In this document: positions 1 to 8,384 of the stretch, piece after piece | How positions within the stretch are numbered: position 1 is the stretch's first letter | Layout of the letters: each line of letters opens with the position of its first letter | Source of the DNA: Spirosoma arboris | GTDB taxonomy: Bacteria; Bacteroidota; Bacteroidia; Cytophagales; Spirosomataceae | Reading direction: 5' to 3' | Length of the DNA: 64,000 nt | NCBI RefSeq assembly: GCF_009754945.1 | Contig: NZ_WPIN01000017.1 | Location: 1 to 64,000 of the forward strand | Position numbers and translations under genes: made by a program | The notes under the pieces: generated by a model | Database searches by the model: none | What the model was told of the DNA's origin: nothing | What the model saw: only the letters and a program-made list of their open reading frames with translations

Positions 1-67
1 CTCTATCACCAGTTGCTGAGGATAGGAAGCGCAATTGTTTCAGTAATGTTACAGTGTAAGAATCAAA

Positions 68-108
68 AAAGGCTATAAGAGACTGATTTTCAGCAACTTA
101 TAGCCTTT
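68..108 (-). terminator. Terminator downstream of tRNA-Leu
   Basis: A perfect 12-bp stem (AAAGGCTATAAG at 68-79, CTTATAGCCTTT at 97-108) lies just past the tRNA 3' end. On the minus strand it is followed by a T run (the A run at 65-70). This is a good factor-independent terminator for the tRNA. Confidence 0.75.
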
Positions 109-114
109 ATTTAG

Positions 115-198
115 TACCGGGAGCCGGACTCGAACCGGCATGTCCTTGCAGACAATGGTGTTTGAGACCATCGCGTCTACCGATTCCGCCATCCCGGC
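115..198 (-). tRNA. tRNA-Leu (anticodon CAA)
   Basis: Read on the minus strand the sequence folds as a class II tRNA. The acceptor GCCGGGA (198-192) pairs with TCCCGGT (122-116) and is followed by discriminator A at 115. The anticodon stem ATGGT/ACCAT encloses the loop CTCAAAC, giving anticodon CAA for the leucine codon UUG. A long variable arm and a T arm with GTTCGAGTC follow. No CCA is encoded, so it must be added after transcription. A consensus Bacteroidota promoter lies upstream and a terminator hairpin downstream, so it is probably transcribed alone. Confidence 0.95.
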
Positions 199-245
199 GA
201 CAGAATCGTCCCGCCTTGGCAGGATGCGTTTGTCAAACGTGGGTG

Positions 246-275
246 CAAAAGTAAGGATTAATGAACAACTTACAA
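246..275 (-). promoter_or_regulatory. Bacteroidota-type promoter of tRNA-Leu
   Basis: On the minus strand TTG (+ strand CAA at 273-275) is followed after 19 nt by TACTTTTG (+ strand 246-253), matching the TTG / TAnnTTTG consensus of the Bacteroidota primary sigma factor. The tRNA begins about 48 nt downstream, leaving room for a short 5' leader. Confidence 0.6.
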
Positions 276-328
276 GGATCAATGTAGAATTTTATTCCTA
301 TCCCAATCAGCCGCATCATTCATCATAC

Positions 329-1567
329 CTACTCATACCGCAACGCATCAATAGGATCTAATTTGGAGGCCCGCACGGCGGGGTAAATGCCCGCAAACAG
401 ACCAACCGTAATACAAACAAGCAGGCCAAGCCCCATCCAGGCCCAGGGAACAATAAAGCTACCTTTCCCCTGACTGATAACACTTGAGATCAGATTGCCT
501 ACGCCTAAACCTAGCAACACACCGCCTATGCCCCCAAGAATGCAGATAACAATGGCTTCGATCAGAAACTGCTCGCGAATCCGTTGGGGAGTAGCTCCAA
601 GTGATTTCCGAATACCGATTTCGCGCGTTCGCTCTGTAACCGACACAAGCATAATGTTCAGGAGCGCAATAGATGCACCGAGTAAGGTGATGAAACCAAT
701 GCCAAAGCCACCAATACGCAGATAACCCGTAATATTCCCGGTTTCTTTTGCCAACTCATCCGCCCGCTCGATCTCAAACGAATCAGGCTGGCCAAGTTGG
801 TCTCGCCGAACCAGCCGCATTGTTCCGCGGGCTTCGTCAACGGCTTCGTCCTGATCTGAAACTGTAGGTACTGATGCCGTAATATCGAATGTTAACTGCT
901 GACTTCCGGCCAGAGCACGAGCGTTGTCGAGCGGAATTAGGATGATCCGATCATCGCCCCCACCCGAAAAGCCACCCTTTTTGGCTAAAACGCCAATAAT
1001 TTTATACTGGTTGCCCGCCACCCGAATTACCTGGTTGATTGGGTCCAGCTTTTTCTCAAATAAAGTATTTGCCACTTCACTCCCAATAATAGCCACATTG
1101 CGAGCAGCAACCAGGTCATTAGGTGTCAGGTTACGACCACTTTGAATCGTAAATCCTTTCACGCTCAGGTATGCATCGTCTCCACCCGTAAGCTGAATAT
1201 TAGGGTTTGTTTTTTTCGATCCGAATTTAGCCTGGGCGGCACCTGCTACAACGGAAGAAACAGCAATGGTGGCACCATACGGAAACCGGCGCTTAAATTG
1301 TACTGCATCAAAATAGTCTATCGGGGCATCCTGACGTTGGACACGTCCACCTCGTCTAAATGCATCCTGGCGGGCCACAATACTAAATGTATTAGCCCCC
1401 AATCCGGCAAAACTGCTGTCCACCGAACTTTGAATGCCTTCAATAGCTGTTAAGATACCTACCAGCGATGTAATACCGATGGCAATAATGAGCGAGGTCA
1501 GAATAGTTCGTAGCCGATTCCCAGCAATTGAACGGAGCCCTTCGCGTATGTTTTCGAGTAGATTCAT
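329..1567 (-). CDS. ABC transporter permease, MacB/FtsX type
   Basis: Permease subunit of an ABC system of the MacB/LolC class, acting in the inner membrane. The 412-residue protein has one N-terminal membrane helix (about 18-42), a large periplasmic MacB_PCD-type domain (about 45-275) and three C-terminal helices (about 285-310, 335-360 and 378-402) with the FtsX-domain phrase ERTREIGIRKSLGAT. That loop is where the family contacts its ATPase. The length is usual. No ATP-binding gene is present in the window, so its partner is encoded elsewhere or beyond the left edge. The substrate cannot be told: the family covers lipoprotein release, peptide and macrolide export. The start ATG at 1567 is followed by the amphipathic MNLLENIREGLRSI typical of the family. 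Confidence 0.88.
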   Translation of the reverse strand: MNLLENIREGLRSIAGNRLRTILTSLIIAIGITSLVGILTAIEGIQSSVDSSFAGLGANTFSIVARQDAFRRGGRVQRQDAPIDYFDAVQFKRRFPYGATIAVSSVVAGAAQAKFGSKKTNPNIQLTGGDDAYLSVKGFTIQSGRNLTPNDLVAARNVAIIGSEVANTLFEKKLDPINQVIRVAGNQYKIIGVLAKKGGFSGGGDDRIILIPLDNARALAGSQQLTFDITASVPTVSDQDEAVDEARGTMRLVRRDQLGQPDSFEIERADELAKETGNITGYLRIGGFGIGFITLLGASIALLNIMLVSVTERTREIGIRKSLGATPQRIREQFLIEAIVICILGGIGGVLLGLGVGNLISSVISQGKGSFIVPWAWMGLGLLVCITVGLFAGIYPAVRASKLDPIDALRYE

Positions 1568-1587
1568 TTTTTAAAGAGTGAGAGAGC

Positions 1588-1648
1588 GAAAGAATGAAAG
1601 AGTGAAAGTTGGCGCAAATTTTTCGCTCTTTCACTCTTTCATTCTTTC
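1588..1648. repeat. Perfect 21-bp inverted repeat made of GAAAGA/GTGAAAG words
   Basis: The arms at 1588-1608 and 1628-1648 are exact reverse complements (core GAATGAAAGAGTGAAAG), separated by 19 nt. It sits between the divergent starts of the permease and the secreted protein, so it is not a 3' terminator here. It shares its words with the hairpins near 33633, 35000 and 42324. Confidence 0.85.
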
Positions 1649-1724
1649 ACCTTTAATCTCGCACAATAATTGCTTATCTTTCGTTATTACAAAACTACCA
1701 AGCGCATTCTTAATAGGGAAACCA

Positions 1725-2987
1725 ATGAAACGGCTGCTGTTACCGCTTATCCTAATTCTGACCCTGGTGGGGCAGACATGGGCCTCTAAGATCCTGATTC
1801 CTATGGATGATGCCCAGAAAAACCACCTCAAAGCCTATGGTATTGCCTATTGGGTGCTGAAAGTCCATGATACCGAAATCGACTGGCTGCTCAATTACCG
1901 GGGTGGATCATTTTTATTGCCGCAAACTCAGGCATTTATCAACGAAATGGTGATTCGGGGGGTTAGTTATGAGGTAATTTCAGATGCTCAGTCGGCGCAG
2001 ATTTTAAGTGAAGTTGCGGCTGCCGATGCCAATATGGATGCGGTAAAACTGCAAAAACCACCCAAAGTTGCCGTTTATTCACCTAAAACAAAACAGCCCT
2101 GGGACGATGCCGTGACGATGGTCATGACCTACGCAGAAATCCCTTACGACGTGGTGTTCGATGAAGAAGTGATGAATGGCAAGCTGCCCGAATACGACTG
2201 GATACACTTACACCATGAGGATTTTACGGGACAATATGGTAAGTTTTTCCACTTTAAAGATCAACCCTGGTACATTGCTCAAAAGCGCGAAGCTGAAACG
2301 ATTGCCAGCAAATTTGGCTTCACCAAAGTGCCTCAATTGAAGTTGGCTGTAGCGCAAAAAATCCGCGACTTTGTATTGGGCGGTGGCTACCTGTTTGCCA
2401 TGTGTAATGCCACGGATACCTATGACATTGCGCTAGCTTCTCACAACACAGATATTGTCGATACATTTTACGATGGCGACCCTGCCGACCCAAATGCAAA
2501 TAGCAAACTGGATTATAGTCAGACATTTGCGTTTCGGAACTTTCAGGTATATACGAACCCCTATCTGATCGAATTTTCGAACATCGACAATCAGCCCGAA
2601 GAGCGGGGACTGAGCGAGCATAACGACTACTTTACGCTCTTTCAGTTTTCAGCCAAGTACGATCCCATTCCGACCATGTTGACGCAAAATCACCTGAATG
2701 TGATTAAGGGATTCATGGGGCAGACCACCGCATTTAAGAAAAACTACATTAAACCCGAAGTGGTGATCATGGCCGAAAATCGTTCGGCTGGCGAGGCTCG
2801 TTACATTCACTCGCCCTATGGTCGAGGCTTCTTCACCTTCTATGGCGGTCACGATCCCGAAGATTATCGGCATGAAATCGGTGAAGAACCAACCGACCTG
2901 AACTTGCACCCCAATTCCGCCGGTTACCGCCTGATCTTGAATAACATACTCTTCCCAGCTGCGAAGAAGAAGAAGCAGAAAACCTAG
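1725..2987 (+). CDS. Secreted protein of uncertain function
   Basis: A 420-residue protein with a clear signal peptide (MKRLLLPL, then a hydrophobic stretch to about residue 20). From memory, homologues in Bacteroidota are often labelled asparagine synthetase B, but I see neither an N-terminal catalytic Cys for glutamine hydrolysis nor an ATP pyrophosphatase loop, so that name looks misleading. The mature part begins KILIPMDDAQKNHLKAYGIA and has a GGGYLFAMCNAT segment and a late YGRGFFTFYGGHDPED segment. These resemble glutamine-amidotransferase-like (ThuA-type) folds; that is inference. The ATG at 1725 was chosen over an upstream start because it begins the signal peptide and the upstream frame runs through the intergenic hairpin. 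Two bases separate it from the next gene, so the two are probably co-transcribed. Confidence 0.7.
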   Translation: MKRLLLPLILILTLVGQTWASKILIPMDDAQKNHLKAYGIAYWVLKVHDTEIDWLLNYRGGSFLLPQTQAFINEMVIRGVSYEVISDAQSAQILSEVAAADANMDAVKLQKPPKVAVYSPKTKQPWDDAVTMVMTYAEIPYDVVFDEEVMNGKLPEYDWIHLHHEDFTGQYGKFFHFKDQPWYIAQKREAETIASKFGFTKVPQLKLAVAQKIRDFVLGGGYLFAMCNATDTYDIALASHNTDIVDTFYDGDPADPNANSKLDYSQTFAFRNFQVYTNPYLIEFSNIDNQPEERGLSEHNDYFTLFQFSAKYDPIPTMLTQNHLNVIKGFMGQTTAFKKNYIKPEVVIMAENRSAGEARYIHSPYGRGFFTFYGGHDPEDYRHEIGEEPTDLNLHPNSAGYRLILNNILFPAAKKKKQKT

Positions 2988-2989
2988 GA

Positions 2990-3448
2990 ATGGCAACCTT
3001 CACCGAGACGCAGCGATTTCGTCAGTGGTGGCTGTGGCTCATCCTGACCGCTGTGGCCGTCGCTACAGCCAGTCCTATGTGGGCTATTAGTACGCCAAGT
3101 GAACCTTTCGCTTGGATTGGCATTACTATCAGCCTACTCGTTATTCTCCTGTTCTATGTTTGGCGATTAGATACGCGTCTGGACTCAGACGGTATTCATT
3201 ATCGAGTTTTTCCCGTTTTCTCCTGGCGAACGATTTCCTGGAGTGATATCCAATCCGTTTCAATAACTCAATACGGCTTTATTGGCTATGGCATCCGACT
3301 GGGATTCGATGGTTGGGTCTATAACATCGCAGGCAACAAAGGCTTGCGAATTGAGTGGAAAACCAAGAGAAAAATTACTATCGGTACTCAACGCCCTGAT
3401 GAGCTTCAGGCTTTTTTAGACACCCATTCAACTTTAATAGCAACTTAA
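2990..3448 (+). CDS. Small membrane protein with PH-like domain
   Basis: A 152-residue protein with two N-terminal membrane helices (about 12-33 and 40-60) and a soluble, beta-rich C-terminal half (about 65-150) with DSDGIHYRVFPVFSWRTISW followed by a further strand pattern. This layout resembles bacterial PH (bPH) membrane proteins. The family is not certain. It starts two bases after the preceding stop codon, which suggests translational coupling. No catalytic motif is visible. Confidence 0.7.
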   Translation: MATFTETQRFRQWWLWLILTAVAVATASPMWAISTPSEPFAWIGITISLLVILLFYVWRLDTRLDSDGIHYRVFPVFSWRTISWSDIQSVSITQYGFIGYGIRLGFDGWVYNIAGNKGLRIEWKTKRKITIGTQRPDELQAFLDTHSTLIAT

Positions 3449-3480
3449 CATCTTTTACATCAGGCTTTAATAAGCGAAGA

Positions 3481-3519
3481 GGTAGTTAGCGAGACAATTA
3501 AATCTGTCAATTAACTACC
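3481..3519 (+). promoter_or_regulatory. Nested stem abutting the start codon of the SPFH gene
   Basis: GGTAGTTA (3481-3488) pairs with TAACTACC (3512-3519), and inside it GACA (3493-3496) pairs with TGTC (3505-3508). The outer stem ends at the base before the ATG at 3520. If transcribed it would form a structured leader directly at the ribosome landing site. A regulatory role is inference. Confidence 0.4.
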
Positions 3520-4299
3520 ATGAAAAAGCTTATATTTTGTTTGCTACCAGCCTTGTTTATCCTGAGTTGCACAACCATTCGACAAGGCGAAGTTGGCGTA
3601 AAACGCCGGTTTGGGAAATTAGATCCAGAAGTAAAAGGGTCGGGGATACACAGCTACAATCCATTCACAACAACCATTATTCGGGTACCCGTTCGTACGA
3701 TTAACCTGCCATTGGCCCTGGAAAATATTCCGTCGAAGGAGGGACTAAATATCAGTGCCGAGATGGCTGTTTTGTATAGAATTGTACCCGAGAAAGCCCC
3801 GCAGGTCCTCACAACGATTGGTGAGAAATACGAAAGTGTCGTTATTGTCAGCGTATTCCGTTCAGCGGCTGCGGACGTTTGCGCCCGCTTCTTCGCTAAA
3901 GATATGTATACGGGTCAACGGGAGGAGATCGAAAAGGAGATTGCCGCCGAAATGCACACTGTGCTGGAAAAACGGGGCATTGTTGTTGAAAGCGTACTTA
4001 TGAAAAGTATTCAGTTACCGAAAGGTCTGGCCCAATCTATTGAACAAAAGCTTGAAGCCGAACAACAGGCGCAGCAAATGGAGTTTGTATTGATGAAAGA
4101 GCACAAAGAAGCCGACCGAAAAGTAATTGAAGCAAAAGGTATTGCCGACTCTCAGAAAATAATTTCAGAAGGGCTGAACAAGCAGATTATCGAGTATAAA
4201 ACCATTGAAGCCTTCAGGCAATTGGCGACCTCGCCAAACTCGAAGATTATTATTACAGACGGCAAAACGCCGATGCTCATTAATCCGAATGGGCAATAA
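3520..4299 (+). CDS. SPFH/prohibitin-family lipoprotein
   Basis: A 259-residue band-7/SPFH protein. The N terminus is a lipoprotein signal with lipobox ILSC (Cys17), rather than the transmembrane anchor more usual for prohibitins. The SPFH domain covers about 20-190, starting at TTIRQGEVGVKRRFGK and including the family phrase RSAAADVCARF. A charged coiled-coil segment follows (about 165-225, rich in E, Q and K). SPFH proteins form membrane-associated ring or cage scaffolds that modulate proteases and membrane organisation. A hairpin touches the start codon, and the stop codon lies in the arm of a convergent 38-bp inverted repeat. The exact partner is unknown. Confidence 0.85.
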   Translation: MKKLIFCLLPALFILSCTTIRQGEVGVKRRFGKLDPEVKGSGIHSYNPFTTTIIRVPVRTINLPLALENIPSKEGLNISAEMAVLYRIVPEKAPQVLTTIGEKYESVVIVSVFRSAAADVCARFFAKDMYTGQREEIEKEIAAEMHTVLEKRGIVVESVLMKSIQLPKGLAQSIEQKLEAEQQAQQMEFVLMKEHKEADRKVIEAKGIADSQKIISEGLNKQIIEYKTIEAFRQLATSPNSKIIITDGKTPMLINPNGQ

Positions 4300-4395
4300 T
4301 CTGTTTACTGTTCCAGGTTCAATGTTTCATGTTCCAGCAACATTGGCGCTCTGTGCCGGAACATGAAACATTGAACTTGAAACAGTAAACAGATT
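4298..4395. terminator. Stop-to-stop 38-bp inverted repeat, bidirectional terminator candidate
   Basis: The arms are 4298-4335 and 4358-4395, nearly perfectly complementary over 38 nt, with words such as CAATGTTTCATGTTCC. The left arm begins within the SPFH stop codon and the right arm ends on the first base of the nuclease stop codon (minus strand). There is no clear T run, so folding of the 3' ends of both mRNAs is the likely effect. Confidence 0.7.
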
Positions 4396-5453
4396 TAATT
4401 GTCAAACCATTCATCCACTACTTCTTCGCGGCTTTTACTTTCCAGCTTCCGCTCGAGATCGTCGGGAATTTTTGGGAAGAAGTCGAGGCCCGTCAATTGC
4501 TCAATGAGGTCGACTGGCACCACAAACTGCTTCAATGAGTTAGTTGATCCCTCATTATTAAGCAGAAAGCCAACCATTCTTATATCAGGCTTATTGCAGT
4601 AAAGGATTACCTTATAAAACTTCTCGGGCACACTTACTTCAGTATGTTTCCCAATCGTAGGTAAACCGGGTTTCAACACCGGCCCTGTTATCACGTAAAG
4701 TCCTTTATCACGACGCGCCCATAATCGTATCTGGTTTTCGAGATCGCCCCATATTCCTCGATTAAATTCGGGCGCTTGAGGTGTAATGTTGCTCATAAAG
4801 AATGTCTCGCGCATCATTCGCTGCGAAAACTTAAAATCGGCAGCAGGTGCCAAATGCCCCCGGTCGTAGCCCGACCGAGTGTAATCAGCAGGAAGCGCGG
4901 TTCCATTTTCAACTGAAGGGTCCGGCTTAAATTGCTCATTTTTTCGGTCGGCATCACCAGTCGTTTCATAGGCAAGCAGCGGATAAGCCACCCATTCGGC
5001 ATCTTTGTATTGATCGCGGTAACTAAGCGTATAGCCTTCGTGCCGGATCAGTTCGCCACTGGCTTTGGATACAGGCAGTAAAAAATCAACCTGCTTTTCA
5101 AAGTCAAATCGCTGGTTACCCGAGGATGCCTCCGATGGTTTATCTGGATTGTTATCACTGGCTTCACTCTCCTCCGACGACGACTTCCCTCCACTCCGAT
5201 TGTCTGTTGCCTCATCAGACTTAGGTTCGGGCGCTTTGTAGGGGTTGGAATCCTCTCGGTCGGATCGGGATTTCCCCAAGCCAATCATCTGCCGAAAGTC
5301 ATTCCAGAAAGCCACAACGGGTTGCGTCCGGCCACCGTAGTGAAGAAAAAGTCCGATAAGGAAAAACACGAACAGCATTACCAGCGTGTTACCCCGCAGC
5401 CGGAAGCCCCGACGAGCATAATTTTTGGTTGAAAATCGAGGTTTGAAAAGCAT
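4395..5453 (-). CDS. Membrane-anchored DNA/RNA non-specific endonuclease
   Basis: A beta-beta-alpha-metal nuclease of the NucA/Serratia type. The 352-residue protein has a short basic N terminus, one membrane helix (about 23-40), a Ser/Asp/Glu-rich disordered linker (about 60-113) and the nuclease domain (about 115-345). The signature DRGH is at 197-200, with His200 as general base. Asn231 (in FNRGIWGDLEN) and Glu239 have the spacing of the metal-binding Asn and Glu of the Serratia enzyme. Topology predicts the nuclease outside the cytoplasm, consistent with degrading environmental nucleic acid. No immunity gene is adjacent, which argues against a toxin. It converges on the SPFH gene. Confidence 0.93.
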   Translation of the reverse strand: MLFKPRFSTKNYARRGFRLRGNTLVMLFVFFLIGLFLHYGGRTQPVVAFWNDFRQMIGLGKSRSDREDSNPYKAPEPKSDEATDNRSGGKSSSEESEASDNNPDKPSEASSGNQRFDFEKQVDFLLPVSKASGELIRHEGYTLSYRDQYKDAEWVAYPLLAYETTGDADRKNEQFKPDPSVENGTALPADYTRSGYDRGHLAPAADFKFSQRMMRETFFMSNITPQAPEFNRGIWGDLENQIRLWARRDKGLYVITGPVLKPGLPTIGKHTEVSVPEKFYKVILYCNKPDIRMVGFLLNNEGSTNSLKQFVVPVDLIEQLTGLDFFPKIPDDLERKLESKSREEVVDEWFDN

Positions 5454-5601
5454 AACCCAAAGTTAGTTTTTTGTTTTAGGTTTATTCCGTTTCAAGGTCA
5501 AGGTTTAATGTCCCGATTGTAAGCGCTCATAAAACCCAGCCCGCACCCTGATTGAAATGTTGAATAGGGAACATGAAACAGAAAACCCCTGTTAAAACCC
5601 T

Positions 5602-6828
5602 ATGTCATCACTGAATATTGTCGTAATCGGTGGCGGAGCAGCAGGTTTTTTCGGGGCAATTACAGCCGCAGAAACATACCCAGATGCAACCGTTACCATT
5701 CTCGAAAAAAATCGTACCGTATTAAATAAAGTCCGCATTTCGGGCGGAGGGCGCTGCAACGTTACACACGCCTGTTTTGACAATCGGCAATTGGTTAAAT
5801 TTTATCCGCGCGGAGAGAAACCACTACGTGCCCTGCTCAATCAATTCGATACTACAGCTACAGTAAACTGGTTCGCACAACGGGGTGTCGATCTAAAAAC
5901 TGAAGCCGACGGGCGCATGTTTCCAGCTACCAATACCTCCGATACCATCGTCGATTGCTTACTAACCACAGCCCGCCGATTAGGCATTCAGGTTCGAACC
6001 AGTTGTGGAGTCGCTTCACTTCGACAAGATGCATCATCGCGCTGGCTAGTCGATTTACTCACCAACGAAACCCTCCTAGCCGATCGAGTTCTTATTGCAA
6101 CGGGCGGTTATCCCCAACTAGCATCTTATGACTGGTTGCCCCAGCAAAGCGAGTCATTGATTGCCCCCGTGCCATCGTTATTTACATTCAATGTGCCTGA
6201 TAGTTACTTGATACCATTGGCAGGCGTGTCGGTACCAGATGCGAAGGTGTATGTCGTAGGAACAAAACAGGAACAACGAGGCCCGATTTTAGTAACCCAC
6301 TGGGGATTTAGTGGGCCGGTAATACTCCGTTTATCAGCCTGGGCTGCCCGCGAATTAGCCGACCTTAATTATCGTTTCACCCTTCGTATCAACTGGACGC
6401 CCGACCTCAACGACAATACGCTACGCAATAAATTACAGGATTTTCGTCAGCAAAATGGCCGCAAGCAGGTCGTTTCACAGAATCCATTTGGTTTACCTGC
6501 CCGGTTATGGCAAGCTTTTGCCACCGAAGCGGGAATTTCTGATCTGCAACGCTGGGCCGATCTACCCGCCAAACTCTTAAACCGATTGGCTGAACGGATA
6601 ATCAACAGTCAGTTTCAAGTGTCAGGAAAAACTACCTTCAAAGATGAATTCGTGACCTGTGGAGGCATTTCGCTCGATGGGCTAAACCCTCTAACGCTCG
6701 AAAGTAAAGCCCAGTCAGGACTTTACTTTGCGGGCGAGGTATTAGATGTCGACGGCATCACAGGTGGTTTCAACTTCCAGAATGCCTGGACCACAGGCTA
6801 TGTAGTGGGCCTCAACATTGGGAACTAA
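5602..6828 (+). CDS. NAD(P)/FAD-dependent oxidoreductase, HI0933/YhiN family
   Basis: A 408-residue flavoprotein. The N-terminal dinucleotide-binding motif VVIGGGAAGFFGA (about 6-18) is followed by the family signature SGGGRCNVTH (about 48-57). The C terminus has the second FAD-contact block GEVLDVDGITGGFNFQNAW. These blocks and the length fit the HI0933 family (TIGR00275), whose physiological reaction is not established. The ATG at 5602 places the GGG motif at the usual distance from the N terminus. It stands alone, converging on the 441-residue cysteine-protease-like gene. Confidence 0.92.
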   Translation: MSSLNIVVIGGGAAGFFGAITAAETYPDATVTILEKNRTVLNKVRISGGGRCNVTHACFDNRQLVKFYPRGEKPLRALLNQFDTTATVNWFAQRGVDLKTEADGRMFPATNTSDTIVDCLLTTARRLGIQVRTSCGVASLRQDASSRWLVDLLTNETLLADRVLIATGGYPQLASYDWLPQQSESLIAPVPSLFTFNVPDSYLIPLAGVSVPDAKVYVVGTKQEQRGPILVTHWGFSGPVILRLSAWAARELADLNYRFTLRINWTPDLNDNTLRNKLQDFRQQNGRKQVVSQNPFGLPARLWQAFATEAGISDLQRWADLPAKLLNRLAERIINSQFQVSGKTTFKDEFVTCGGISLDGLNPLTLESKAQSGLYFAGEVLDVDGITGGFNFQNAWTTGYVVGLNIGN

Positions 6829-6858
6829 AGAATCCAGGGTATATAACGGTAGATTAAA

Positions 6859-8184
6859 CTAGGCCGCCGACGACAGATCCAGTCTTGACTCAGACGGGTC
6901 GATGGGCTCCCCCCACGTCGAGTCACTCGACTCCAGGAGAGCTGCATTTAAAGCGGCCGATTTAGAGCGGTAGTCTTGCTGAAGATCAGTCAGTGCTTCC
7001 TGGCCCATCTGCCATCGACGAATCACATTAACCTCACGCACTACCTCTGGCGCTTTAGGCACGTTTGTCTGGGCAAAATATTCAGGCATCCGTTCTGTCA
7101 TCTGGCTAACTAGTTCCTCAATTGACCCACTGATGAGTTCTGGCGACAGTTTTGTGATCTGAATAAGCGCACGGGCCATTGATGCAGAATAAAAAGCACA
7201 GTCAATATCCTGATGACGAACTGGTACTCCATCGTGCAGGCGCTGAAGATTAAGACCGCCATCTTCTAATCGATCCGAAGCGGCCGGACTTCCATCTGGT
7301 TGTGGAAATACCGTATCGACATAGCGCTTAAACTTATTCCACCAGGGTGGCTTACCATTCGGTTTCAATGTATCGCAGAATAACACACGGTGGGGTAATT
7401 CGGGTTGCTGAATATTCATGACTAGAAATGCCGCCCCCAGGTGACGATCATCGGCAGCATGGCGTCGCTGCACGACAAAACAGTGAAACAATTGCTGACT
7501 CTCCCCTTCTTCCCTAAATTTCTCTGTCGCCACTCTAATGGCTCGCAGCGAATCCTCCATGTAGCCTTCTGTTACGACATGAATCGGCAGTAAGGTTGAA
7601 AATAACGCTTCCCGACGAAGCTGACGGGCAATTAGGTTCAATGCCGTTTTATCCGATCGGCGAGTACCGAAATAAAAACCAATGTCCTCTCTAACTTCAC
7701 CAGGAGGCATATCGGCAAAACTAATTGAGTCGCCGAAAATACCCTGTCGACTCATAGGACTGTACCGAAACGGCACTTCCAGATGTTCGCGATGGGCGGC
7801 TAAATTATAGATGCGCTTTTCGAATAGCGACAATAATGGCTCGTAAGCATCGGGCTCAAAAAAGACCTGGGCACTAGGGCGTAGCAGGTGTCTGGCGATG
7901 TCGTCCTGTTGGAGCAGGCGCTCAAGGGCATCTTCATGGTGCTTAAAAAAGCTTCGCAGGGCACCTTGCCGGATAAATTCTTCGGTGTTGTTTTCTACCT
8001 CTGGACTTCGATCCCCTCCTAACACGGTACCCTGCTCAATCCATTGACGCAGGTAGTGTTTTACGCACTCGTCAAAGGCAGAATTTGCCTGTTCCGCTTG
8101 CTCTTTGGTATACTCTGTATAAGAAATTTGAAGGCGATTCATCGACTCGGATTCGTTGAAACCGAGTGCCATAAATGAAGTCAT
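6859..8184 (-). CDS. Predicted CE-clan (YopJ/Ulp1-like) cysteine protease or acetyltransferase-like protein
   Basis: I do not recognise this 441-residue protein as a named family. Its middle carries an ordered set of residues typical of the CE-clan fold: His248 in RHLGAAFLVMN, Asp271 at the end of the strand HRVLFCDT, Gln325 and Cys329 in RHQDIDCAFYSASMARAL. In YopJ the corresponding blocks are a His strand, an acidic residue after a hydrophobic strand, and a Cys heading a helix (ECGIFSLALAKKL); in Ulp1 they are H-D-Q-C. The spacing here is 23 and 58 residues, slightly longer than in those families. The remaining parts are helical with charged stretches. No signal peptide is seen. The start could also be Met5 or Met15 (8142). 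Function is inference. Confidence 0.6.
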   Translation of the reverse strand: MTSFMALGFNESESMNRLQISYTEYTKEQAEQANSAFDECVKHYLRQWIEQGTVLGGDRSPEVENNTEEFIRQGALRSFFKHHEDALERLLQQDDIARHLLRPSAQVFFEPDAYEPLLSLFEKRIYNLAAHREHLEVPFRYSPMSRQGIFGDSISFADMPPGEVREDIGFYFGTRRSDKTALNLIARQLRREALFSTLLPIHVVTEGYMEDSLRAIRVATEKFREEGESQQLFHCFVVQRRHAADDRHLGAAFLVMNIQQPELPHRVLFCDTLKPNGKPPWWNKFKRYVDTVFPQPDGSPAASDRLEDGGLNLQRLHDGVPVRHQDIDCAFYSASMARALIQITKLSPELISGSIEELVSQMTERMPEYFAQTNVPKAPEVVREVNVIRRWQMGQEALTDLQQDYRSKSAALNAALLESSDSTWGEPIDPSESRLDLSSAA

Positions 8185-8301
8185 GTTAGGGGGAATGCTG
8201 CTTTATAAATTCCTTGCTAATATATGAATTTCCGATGGATTATTTTGACTTGTAGATGGTCTTTTAAACTATAATTTGGCTTAATAACATAAAAATAATT
8301 T

Positions 8302-8352
8302 AGGCAGGTCAGCGGGATCGACCTGTATGTCCATCCTGCTGATCTGCCTGAG
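8302..8352. repeat. Imperfect inverted repeat downstream of ribF
   Basis: The arm AGGCAGGTCAGCGGGA and the arm TCCTGCTGATCTGCCT are reverse complements with a few mismatches. The element lies past the ribF stop codon on the minus strand and may act as an mRNA 3' end. The rest of the 8185-8384 spacer is AT-rich with no other signal that I can see. Confidence 0.5.
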
Positions 8353-8384
8353 AAAATCAACCGTAAAGTGCCTAAAAATCTGAG

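Noticed and set aside
1725..2987. Asparagine synthetase B
   Set aside because: The name is used for homologues, but a signal peptide is present and neither the N-terminal catalytic Cys nor an ATP pyrophosphatase loop is visible.
4395..5453. Nuclease as a toxin of a contact-dependent system
   Set aside because: No immunity gene, no export domain such as PAAR or Rhs, and a simple membrane anchor; a housekeeping extracytoplasmic nuclease is more likely.
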